Assembly: GCA_029844215.1 (NCBI GenBank)
Contig: CM056732.1
Coordinates: 22,243,501-22,307,500, forward strand
Reading direction: 5' to 3'
DNA: 64,000 nucleotides
Source of the DNA: Przewalskia tangutica
Lineage: Eukaryota > Streptophyta > Magnoliopsida > Solanales > Solanaceae
Below, in pieces: positions 55,601 through 64,000 of this stretch. Below the pieces are notes generated by a model that did no database searches, was not told the origin of the DNA, and worked only from the letters and a program-made list of their open reading frames with translations. The position numbers were made by a program, and so were the translations under genes. How positions within the stretch are numbered: the first letter of the stretch is position 1; the number at the start of each line of letters is the position of its first letter.

Positions 55601-56445
55601 TAATAATCTAATTTGCATCATAAAACCAACAATTTGTTAAAATCCATAAACAGATTTTTTCTTAAACTCTCAAAATAGCATCTTAACATTTTGCATTCCT
55701 TAGCACCCTTTAGCCCCTTTTGATACTTTAAGCACCTTTTAAACATTTTAACATGCTAGCATTTATTTCCTAACATTTTATTAATTATTCGGCGCTTTAG
55801 CATTTAGCACTTTTAAGCACCTCTTAGCACCTTTAGCACCCTTCTATCATTTAAAACCTTTTAGCAACCTTTAGTATTTTAAGCACTTTTTAAACACTCG
55901 GCATTTGGCTCTTTTATTTATTTATAACACCTTTCGCCCCTTTTTATACTTTAAGCACCTTTTAAACATTTTAACATTTTAGCATTTTTATTAAGCAGGA
56001 GGAGCTTTCATTTTGCATTTTTTAAATATAATAATTACCCTAGGTTTGGCAGGACAACCGCAAGTTAGCGGATCTTAGAGGGTGCCTAACCCCTTCCCTC
56101 TGGATTAATAAAGAACCCTTACCCAGAATCTCATTAAGTTTAGCAGACCATTAAAATGGAGTTAATGTTTTACTTCAAACTAGTTAAACATTTAGGTGTC
56201 CTAATTCACCCAATTAATTAGGTGGCGACTCCGCGAACCCTTAGCATTCTAGCAACCCTTTAGCATTTTAGCACCCTTTTAAACTTTAGCATCTTTTGCA
56301 ATTTTAGCATCCTTTTAGCATTTTTAAAACCTTTAAGCATTTTTGAACATTATTAGCATTTTATTATTTATTTTCTAACATTTGCATTTTTAAGCAGGAG
56401 ATTCGCTATTATTAGAGAATGCCGCGGCCGAAAATGGGCGCGACA
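52628..56445 (+). repeat. 3' LTR of Ogre element C
   Basis: Length 3818. TATA CTATAAATA at 53727-53735. Hairpin CCGC-AAGTTA-GCGG at 56058-56071 followed by AATAAA at 56107-56112. In the variable patches this copy agrees better with S2 and LTR E (e.g. GACTTGATACGCTGCCCCGG at 54083) than the 5' LTR does. Confidence 0.93.
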
Positions 56446-56696
56446 GTCGCCACCTAATAATTAGGGTGAATTAGGACACCTAAAATATTAACTAAATAAA
56501 GTCAACACTAACTCCATTTAAAGGTCTACGAAACTATGAAATTTTGCGTAAAAATTTTCTATTATCCTAAAGAGAATGAGTTATGCATCCTCTAAGATCC
56601 GCTAACATGCGGTTATCCGGTCAAACTTAGGCTTAATTATTGTATAAAAAGATGCATGTTTTGAAAGCATTTAAGAAAGGATGGTACAAATAATCA

Positions 56697-56728
<32 letters not shown>

Positions 56729-58891
56729 TCCATAAAATTAGCATGAGGCTTGTTTATAAAATGGATGAAAAATGGTTTATTGGATAAGTACATATTTACA
56801 TGTAAAATTTACTTTTTTATGAAAGTATGTGTTTGCATAATCTAATTTTATAAAATTTCCGTTTTTTGCAATTGACAATAAGACATCTACTTATGAAAAA
56901 TGAATTATTTTTATGAGTTTGAAACCTTATTAATTTTGCAATACTAATGATGCATAAAAATGACTAAATTGTTTTGAAAGCTTAGACATGCATAACGGGT
57001 CTAAGAGAGAAATAAATTAGTGATGAATTTTAAATCTAACTCTTTTTAAGTTATTAATCTAAGTCTACTTATCCTAAACAATTCAATAATTATACGAATA
57101 AATAAATTATAATACAACAAAAAAATGAAAAAATAAGACTAGAACTTAAATACAACAATAAAACAAATCTTCAAAATGTGTCTTGTCTTCTTTAGCCTTT
57201 ATAGATTTTCTTCAAAGCTGCCAAAACAAACGATTAGAAATAAATGAACATAAATAACTTCGGATCCATACCCAAAACAAATAAATATTTTGGATAGGGA
57301 GGGCTCAGATTTGAATTTTGAAAAGATCATTCCAAACGCGTCGTGGCTGCAAACATATGACTCGTCGGTCATTTTAGTCGCCTCATCTTACGAACGTGTT
57401 AGTCAATTGGGTGAGATAAAGAGGAATTTTAAGTATTCATCATAGTCCTATTCCGAAGGAGCATGGACCGAGGGACATGGCCTCAATTAATTTCATTGAC
57501 CTAAGTGTAGTATCTTGTTCAAATCAGTGTTATACCAAACCGGACATGGCCTCAAATTTTATTTTTTCATTGGCCTAAGTGTAGTATCAATGTTCTAATC
57601 AGTAAATAAATAACAAAATAAGCCAAACAGCCCACTGTTTTTTTCCAGAACCGGGTCGACCCGACCCGGACAGTGAGCCGATTTTTTTTTGTTAGTATTT
57701 CGGATTTTCACTCCTTTAAACAAGAACACAAAAGATTAATAAAAATATAAATAAGTTTTTAAGACTTTAAACTTTCGATTTTCGATTCCAACAATAATAT
57801 TTCATTCTCATTTTTCGGTCCCCCTTTTATAGAACAAAAGGGGGATTTATAGGTGGGATTCCCCCCCCCCCCCAAACTTTCATAACAAACTTTTTCAACG
57901 GATTCAAAAAATAATAATCATCAAACTTGTCTTTTCAATTCGGATTTAGGGGAATAGGGGTGTGGGTTGTGTCAGGGGGAGTGGGTGATGTGATGGGATG
58001 GAGCAGGGGTAGGTCGGCAGTCTAGGGCATGAGAGAGATGAGGGTAGGTTTTAGGTTTTTGTTCTTTTTTTGTTTTGTTTTAGGGTTTTTTAGGTTTTTA
58101 AATGGATTGTTAAAAGGGTTGGTCGAAATGGGGGTTTGGGCCTGGGAGATGGGGATGACCGGCTGGGCCTGGCTAGTCCGATTCTTTTTTTAAAAAAGGG
58201 ATGATTTTTGCGCTTTTATTTTATTGTGTTGGGTAAAAATGTTTGGGATTGTGATTAATAAAAAGTAAAGAGGATTTATTATTAAACAAAGTTTCATAAA
58301 ATAGTATTTTTTTTAATAAATGACGCCATGAATATAATATTTGTGAAATGCTTAATGCTTAATTAAATTAAAATGTGATGCCTATTTTCCTAGAATATTT
58401 AGAAAATTATGATTATGATATTAAAAATAATGCGAATAATGATAATGACAAAATAAAAATAATGAAAATGTAATAATAAATAAAAATATAATATTTGTGG
58501 AATGCTTAACGTTTAATTAAATTAGAATGTGATGCCTATTTTTTTATAAGACAACATAATATTAATGTAAAAATATGATTGTTATATAAAAAATACAAAT
58601 AATGGTAAAAGTGAGGATAATAATAATAAATACTAATTTCCCTTTTGCATAATAATAAACATAATATTTAGGAAAAAATGGTAAACGCTTAATTTAAAAA
58701 GAAAGTGTGATGCTTATTATTCGTCAAAATATAAAATATTAGGATAAAATAAATATGATAATCATATTAAAGACGAAAGATAGTAAGAAATACGAACATA
58801 AGTGCATTTCAGAAAATTATTTTTGGGGGTTTTAAAATATTGAAATTGTAACTAGATAAATGAAAAGGAGGGACAAAATTGAGTGTCAACA
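56446..58891 (-). repeat. 5' LTR of Ogre B, right piece
   Basis: It resumes after C at GTCGCCACCTAATAATTAGG and runs to the terminus GTGTCAACA at 58891 (LTR start on the minus strand). Relative to the left LTR it lacks 484 bases (joined at 57680) and has an extra roughly 100 bases at about 57978-58080. An (AT)n run is at 56700-56729 and a C homopolymer at 57861-57873. Confidence 0.88.
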
Positions 58892-60430
58892 GCGGTCGTG
58901 GGAGAAGGGCCCCACATACTCCACTATAGAAGAGCTGGAGCACACAACACTTTTCGAAGGGTATTCTGAAAAGAATGTATACCTGGGCACGAAGCTTTTA
59001 CCCGAGCTCAGGGATGTATTTTTAAATTACTATAAATCTCCGATTGCTTTTCTTGGTCTCACCTTGAGATAACACGGATCCCTTCAGAGATAGTTATCTA
59101 TAGGCTGAGCGTCCGATCCTGACCATCCCCCGGTAAAACAAAAGAAATGACCAATATCTATAGTTAGGGACCAATTTGTGAAAAAAGAAGTAACGTGTTT
59201 GCTCAACATAAGGTCGGTACGGAGAGTGGAGAATTCAGATTGGTTGGCCAACGTGGTAGTGGTCCCCAAATCGTTCAACAAATTCAGGACGTGCATAGAC
59301 TTCAAGGATCTAAATGAAGCATGTCCCAAAGACTGCTTCCCGTTACCACACATCAATCAAACTATTAATGCCACAACAGGGCACAAGTTACTCAGGTTCT
59401 TGGACGTGTACTATCGTTATAACCAAATCATCTTGCATCTGGAAGATTAGGAAAAGACGGTTTTCATGACCAATCATGGTAATTTAAGTTATGATGTAAT
59501 GCCTTTTGGTCTAAAAAATGTTGGGGCAACCTATCAAATGTTAGTAAACAAGATGTTCGAAGGGAATATCGGTCGAACCATGGAAGTCTACATTGACGAC
59601 ATATTGGTCAAATCTCGAGAGGCAGAGACTCATTTGTCCTCTTTGCAAGAAAATTTCTACGTCCTTCGTCGACACGCTATAAAACTAAACTCGGAGAAAT
59701 GTGCCTTCATTGTCAAGTCGGGAAAGTTCTTGGGTTTTCTTGTTTCCAGTTGCGGTACCAAAATGAATCCCGATAAGGTAAATGTTGTTTAGGAAATGTC
59801 AAATGTACTGAATAGCGTCAAAATGTTACAAAGATTGATAGTGAAAATTGTAACCTTGGGAAAATCTGTGTCCCAATTTTCTTATCGGTGCCACAAATTC
59901 AATCTAATGAAGAAGGAAAATAAGTTCAGGTGGACACAAGAATACCACCAAAGCCTTCAGATCTCAAAGCTTATCTGACAAACCCTCACGTAATGGCAAA
60001 ATCGAAAGAAAAGGAACGTCTATTTGTCTACATGATAGTTTTAGCGGTATCATTCAGTATCACATTGGTAAAAGAATAAGGTTACACATAACTCCCTATT
60101 TATTATGCTAGCAAGACGATGACTGGGGCAGAATCCTGATACCCAAATATGGAGAAACTAGCCCTGGCCCTGATCACTGCCACATGAAAGTCATGATCAT
60201 ATTTCTAATGTAATCCTGTGACGGTAGTTACAAATACCTCACTGCAAAAGTTATTATAGCGCGAGAAACGTACAAGCCGGTTATCTAAATGGTCGGTCCA
60301 AATAAACAAGTATGGTTTGACATATCAACTCCGCCCAGTAAAACACGCACAAAGCCTGCCGGAATGTTCATATGACTTCGTCACTAATGTACGACCTTGA
60401 AGGTCGCAAGTATGAATTGATAACTCATAT
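58892..60430 (+). pseudogene. Tat/Retand-like Ty3/gypsy reverse transcriptase and RNase H remnant
   Basis: It begins at the Ogre B junction. 58900-59070 reads TIEELEHTTLFEG and TKLLPELRDVFLNYYK, the stretch before RT. 59178-59450 has WLANVVVVPKSFNKFRTC, FKDLNEACPKDCFPLPHI and TGHKLLRFLDVY. 59466-59792 has MPFGLKNVGATYQ, VYIDDILVKS (catalytic Asp pair) and CAFIVKSGKFLGFLVS. RNase H traces follow (YYASKTMTGAES at about 60100; SVGPNKQVWFD-like at 60290). An in-frame stop at 59450 and later frameshifts inactivate it. NEACPKD and VYIDD-LVKS are typical of the Tat/Retand group. Integrase is not visible. Confidence 0.88.
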
Positions 60431-61428
60431 TCTTCTATCTTTTTCCTAACTCTTTAATCGCAAGACTAGGACTGAGACTGGGACTGGCTGAGGGAAAGAC
60501 TGACTCCATTAATAGTGAACAAAGATCGAAATATACATGTTGCACTCTTTTTCTTGACCGAGTTTTCCCTAGCAGGGTTTTTACCAGTAAGGTTTTTAAT
60601 GAGGAAACGACCGTAAAACATATTAAGTTGGTGAATTTCTTCCGGAACTCCGTATCAAGAACCATAGGCCTCTTTAATGCTACCGAAAGTTGATGTCTTC
60701 TGATTTTTCCCTTTTTTATTGGCATAGAAAGAAAAATATATTCAGGCTTTACTCCTTACGTATCATGAATGAAAAAAAAGGCTCAAGCCCCACCAGTTAC
60801 GCTCTAAAAATTATTGGTACAAACGCGTCCTTCCAGATTCAAAAATATCAACCTAGAACATATGACACGGCCTACGGACCTCAGAGCGTGAAGGAAACAT
60901 AAACCTTATGGTCATCGAAAACAAAAGGCAGAGGTTGGGATGTCATCCTCATCGGCGTCAAACAAAGAGGGGCCCTCCTTTTATTCTTAATAAGATGAAT
61001 TTAATCCTTAATCATAAAATATGCGGCCGGAATAACATTCTCGGATTGGGAGAAACGATTGCATAAATGGCATCCACATACGATAGAATAGAACAATCGT
61101 GGAACCTAAACACATGCGTCCGAAATTGATATAGAGCATAGTCCCGAAGAAGGGGTCCATGGGTGGAAATATCCATATAGTTGAATTGCTCCCCTTCAAA
61201 GGATCAGGTAGTTTTTAAACTCGGTCCATAATATTTCCAGCATAACCAGAGTGATAATCAATAAACATGTCCCCACGTAGGTCCAAACAAATAACTAAAT
61301 TTTGTCTTAGGAAAACAATGTTATACGTAAATAAATAGTCGCAAAAAACCCAAAGTATACATATGTAGGCCCAAAAGCAAGGGCAATACCAGCATCCAAA
61401 TGTTACAAATGTTTGCCAAAATAAGAAC
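60430..61428 (+). other. 3' non-coding region of the Tat/Retand-like remnant
   Basis: Contains GCACTCTTTTTCTTGACCG, GGGTTTTTACCAGTAAGG and TTTTTAATGAGG (60543-60606). This is a plus-strand motif widespread in 3' regions of plant LTR retrotransposons, where TTTTTCCC/GGGTTTT/TTTTAA(C/T)GAGGC runs occur. The rest is AT-rich with only short, unrelated frames. No LTR of this element is recognisable before LTR E starts at 61429. Confidence 0.5.
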
Positions 61429-62337
61429 TGTTGACACCCAATTTTGACCCTCCCGCCTAGTCATTAACTATAAAATTACACCAATTTTCAAATAATTTTA
61501 AATAATAAAAAATGCAGCGATAAAACATTAATACATGCATAAATAAGCAATTTAAATAACACCGCATTTTACGTAGAGTATTAAACACTTAGAGTCTCGC
61601 GCCCGCATTTATTAATTTTAATCCCTGTCATAGTTCTTAATAAAATAATAATAAATACATAAAATAAATAATTGGACAATGACGTCGTATTAAATAAAAT
61701 ATTCGCATTTATTAATACGCAAAGCAATTTCATAACTTATTTTAAATTATGATAAATAATGCACAATAAATAAGTTTTTAAATAATAGCGTCGTATTCTA
61801 AAATATTAAGCACTAATTAAATAGCACACCCGCATTTATTATTATAACAATTAGATTAATAAAGCACCTAGATAATTTAATCACAACTTATTAATTTACC
61901 ACTAATTAACTAATTAAGCACCTAAAACTAATACTAACTACCCACCATTTTTCGCCTAGCTCACTACCCAGCACAGGCCCAATACCCGCGGGCCCAACCT
62001 CTTTATTTTTCCCTTATCAGCCCAGAGCCCACGCCCTTATCAGCCTCAGCCTTTATCCCTTCGCCCATTTCATCCCTTGAAGATTTGACCTAAAAACCCC
62101 TAACCTAAAGCAACCGCCGCGTGCACCCATCCCCTCTACCCGCGAAGCTCGCCGGATTTTCAGGGTGGAAAATTCGGCGACTTTCCTTTCCCTACCAGTA
62201 TTATTCGAATCACACAAAATCACCCCTTTTATGGTAAGAACCTTTAACAAAAATCACCCCGAATCGCACCAAATCAGTCAGCATATTGGACCCAAAGCTA
62301 TGTCAAAACCTACCAAACTTGGAGCCCAGATTATTAG

Positions 62338-62346
62338 CTATAAATA
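62338..62346 (+). promoter_or_regulatory. TATA box of LTR E
   Basis: CTATAAATA in the same context as the C 3' LTR box (53727-53735). Confidence 0.5.
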
Positions 62347-63699
62347 CAGAACGTTTAGGCATGCAATAGGCATTCGAGGGGCAGCAGTCCGATCGAGGGC
62401 TTGGAGGGTAAAAGATCCAGGATCGAGAGCAGCAGAGCTCATTCGCGAGAAGCGATGAGGCGAGCTCGGTCCAGTAACCATCGATTGGACACCTCAGCAG
62501 CGATCAACAACGAGGCGCAAGCGAACATCGGGGAAGGAGCAAGGGTTCAACATCCAGACCATTAGCATCGCACGAATAGGAAGTTCGAAACCCTTTTCTT
62601 TCAATTCCAGCCAAGAAATCAGCAAACAAACCTTGCCCTTTTATTCGCATCGCAAAACCAAAACTCGAGTAGATCGACGACTTGATACGCTGCCCCGGTT
62701 CGCTGCCCGGAGAAGGTAAAATCATTTTTTTAGCATTCTGTTTCATGTTGCATATCCTGTATATGTGTATGTGTTTTTCTTTCTTGGAAAATGACGTTTA
62801 AGCTTAATCTGGTCGTCGTTCGAAATCTGTAGCGGTGTCGCAATGTATTGTGTGTGCCATATATAGAAATATACGTTCGTCGTAAATTATCTGATTTCGT
62901 TTGAATGCTCAAAAGCATGTTTATTCTGTCTGGGGATTATATTTGGTTAATTAGAGGTCTTGTATCACCCAGTAACGAATAAAGCATAGAAAAACATTAA
63001 ATAATGTTTGTACTATCTCTTGTTTGTTGAAGTGCTAAGTTGCTGCAAGGCTATTTCCTTAATCTGAAAACAGAACCTCCCTATATACATAATACGAACC
63101 TTCTGCGAGTACTCATTGCAATGTATATCCAAGTGTGCATCGGATAGGTTCTAAGCATTTTTAAAGGGCAAGGATATGTTGGACATACATGTAGGGGGGT
63201 CAGTAACTAGATTTGCATCTTTACTCTCGATTGCTACAACTGAACAATAACTGGATTACTCATATGTTTAGTATATTAACATGTATATCGTATTTTATAT
63301 CTTTGGCCTGTTTTGCTTCGTATTTTATGTCTTTGGCTTGTTTTGCTTCTTATGTTTGTCTCTGCCTACCGCTTGCTATCTGACTAGTGTATTCACAGCA
63401 TATGTGAGCATTTACTGCAGCAGGTATACTGTAATTGCCTCATGTTTTAAAACTGGTCAGTAAACAAATATGCACATCCAAGTGTTTAAATGTCACGATG
63501 TCGGAAGTCCTGGCAGCTATTTTGAATCCCGTCATTGAGTCGCTAAATGATGCTGGCATTAACATATTGCATTATCTATGTCACGTCGTACTATATCCCC
63601 TGTTTGCATCTCGCCTTCAGTTTGTAGCTCTATCACATGTAGGATTAATTGGTCTTTCTTTAAAACTGAAAATGTTACGTTTTGAGGCTTATTTCTGTC

Positions 63700-63755
63700 T
63701 CTGCCTATTGCCTACTGCCTACTGTCTACTGCCTACTGCCTACTGCCCCTGCATA
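63700..63755. repeat. CCTACTG microsatellite-like repeat in LTR E
   Basis: Seven to eight units of the 7-mer TGCCTAC/TGCCTAT/TGTCTAC in a row, within a CT-rich stretch that also has GCCTACCGCTTGC at 63364. Confidence 0.8.
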
Positions 63756-64000
63756 CATCCTGTTTGCTGCGTTATTTATCTGTCTCCTCTGTATTCTGCC
63801 TCCTGAAAATCTGAAATTTCACATTTAGGCTTGTCTTGTGTGCATTCTGTTTGCCTAACGCCTGGTTTGTTTTGCCTCTCCTGATAATTATTACATTTGG
63901 GCCAGCATAGTTGTTTCCTCTGTTTGCCTTACTGTTTGCTATTCCCCTGGGCCCAACAGTGCACGTTAAAATATAGAATCAGTGATTCATGCGTATGTTC

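Larger units (their letters stand above)
45091..56445 (+). mobile_element. Ogre-type LTR retrotransposon C, complete but non-autonomous
   Basis: LTRs of about 3.8 kb (45091-48873 and 52628-56445), both TGTTGACACCC to GGGCGCGACA, with GTCGC duplications. The interior is only 3.75 kb: primer site, leader, gag N-terminus, compound GC-rich arrays, a 70-80-bp tandem repeat, the conserved pre-tract block and the polypurine tract. Without pol it cannot replicate alone. It inserted in the B 5' LTR and is therefore younger than B. The LTR sequence belongs to the same family as S2 and LTR E. Confidence 0.93.
31190..58891 (-). mobile_element. Ogre-type LTR retrotransposon B, non-autonomous, with nested elements C and D
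   Basis: The left LTR (31190-33893) and the right LTR (44999-58891, split by C) match each other, e.g. GATCCGCTAACATGCGGTTATCC and a CCTATAAATCCCCC TATA region on the minus strand. The polypurine tract beside the left LTR and the primer site beside the right LTR fix the minus orientation. Removing Athila D leaves about 4.5 kb of interior, close to A. The 3' LTR lacks its first roughly 200 plus-strand bases, so no target duplication can be checked on the left; the right flank begins GCGGT. Gag fragments are present; protease, RT, RNase H and integrase are not. Confidence 0.85.
61429..64000 (+). mobile_element. Ogre-type LTR E, cut by the window end
   Basis: Starts TGTTGACACCCAATTTTGAC with the family-specific ACCCTCCCGCC and TAGAGTCTCGCGCCCGCAT, as in C and S2. 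A TATA box CTATAAATA is at 62338-62346, followed by the CATGCAATAGGCAT segment shared with C. The conserved GACGACTTGATACGCTGCCCCGG segment lies at 62673. The preceding bases (AAATAAGAAC) are not a polypurine tract. It is therefore a 5' LTR or solo LTR inserted in the remnant at 58892-61428. The right end is off the window, so AGAAC as target duplication cannot be tested. Confidence 0.88.

Noticed and set aside
1..64000. Host protein-coding genes, tRNA or rRNA genes
   Set aside because: All longer frames with recognisable motifs belong to transposable elements. No tRNA cloverleaf or rRNA segment was noticed by eye. Introns could hide a gene, but no stretch free of transposon sequence is long enough.
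61429..64000. LTR E as the 3' LTR of the Tat/Retand-like remnant (58892-61428)
   Set aside because: No polypurine tract precedes 61429, and the LTR belongs to the C/S2 Ogre family, so it is more likely an independent insertion.

Overview
This window looks like a transposon-dense, gene-free stretch of a flowering-plant nuclear genome. Every stretch I can assign is a transposable element or a remnant of one. The families (Ogre/Tat, Athila, Tekay-like chromovirus, plant L1 LINE, hAT) are typical of dicots with large genomes. An asterid such as a Solanaceae species is my guess, but nothing here proves it. I found no host protein gene, tRNA, rRNA or intact transposon gene. All coding remnants carry stops and frameshifts.

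Layout, left to right. 1-854: end of a hAT transposon on the minus strand, with a BED-finger transposase fragment and GC-rich terminus. 960-3314: a decayed, 5'-truncated L1 LINE on the minus strand. 3315-4908 and 30904-about 31189: an unclassified LTR-like sequence (X), split by Ogre element A. 4909-30898: Ogre-type element A (minus strand, complete, 5-bp target duplication AATGG). A is split by a chromovirus, element N (8118-24362, minus strand, duplication GAAGC). N itself carries a solo LTR S1 in its 3' LTR (8897-11511, plus strand, TCCTC) and a solo Ogre LTR S2 between its protease and reverse transcriptase (16284-19833, plus strand, GGAAC). About 31190-58891: Ogre-type element B (minus strand), with an Athila derivative D inside it (36401-43001, minus strand, AAGGT) and Ogre-type element C inside its 5' LTR (45091-56445, plus strand, GTCGC). 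58892-61428: remnant of a Tat/Retand-like polyprotein gene on the plus strand. 61429-64000: another Ogre-type LTR (E) that runs off the window.

A, B and C keep LTRs, a primer-binding site, a conserved leader and a polypurine tract. B and C also keep gag fragments. None has reverse transcriptase, RNase H or integrase, so they look like large non-autonomous Ogre derivatives that need enzymes supplied by another element. Once nested insertions are removed, A and B have internal regions of nearly equal size (about 4.5 kb) and share the same order of 3' blocks: repeated 60-bp motif, hairpin array, CCCAGTGTC hairpins, conserved pre-polypurine block.

The most interesting content is the set of tandem arrays in the 3' regions of A, B and C. 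In A, an 85-bp unit holds three hairpins with the same 8-nt loop but different, compensated stems, and units form a 255-bp higher-order repeat. B has a related but diverged array. C has a compound structure in which GC-rich arrays alternate with four copies of a 100-125-bp spacer. Hypervariable 3' regions of Tat-lineage elements are already known as a source of satellite repeats. The compensated constant-loop hairpins are what I would check first.
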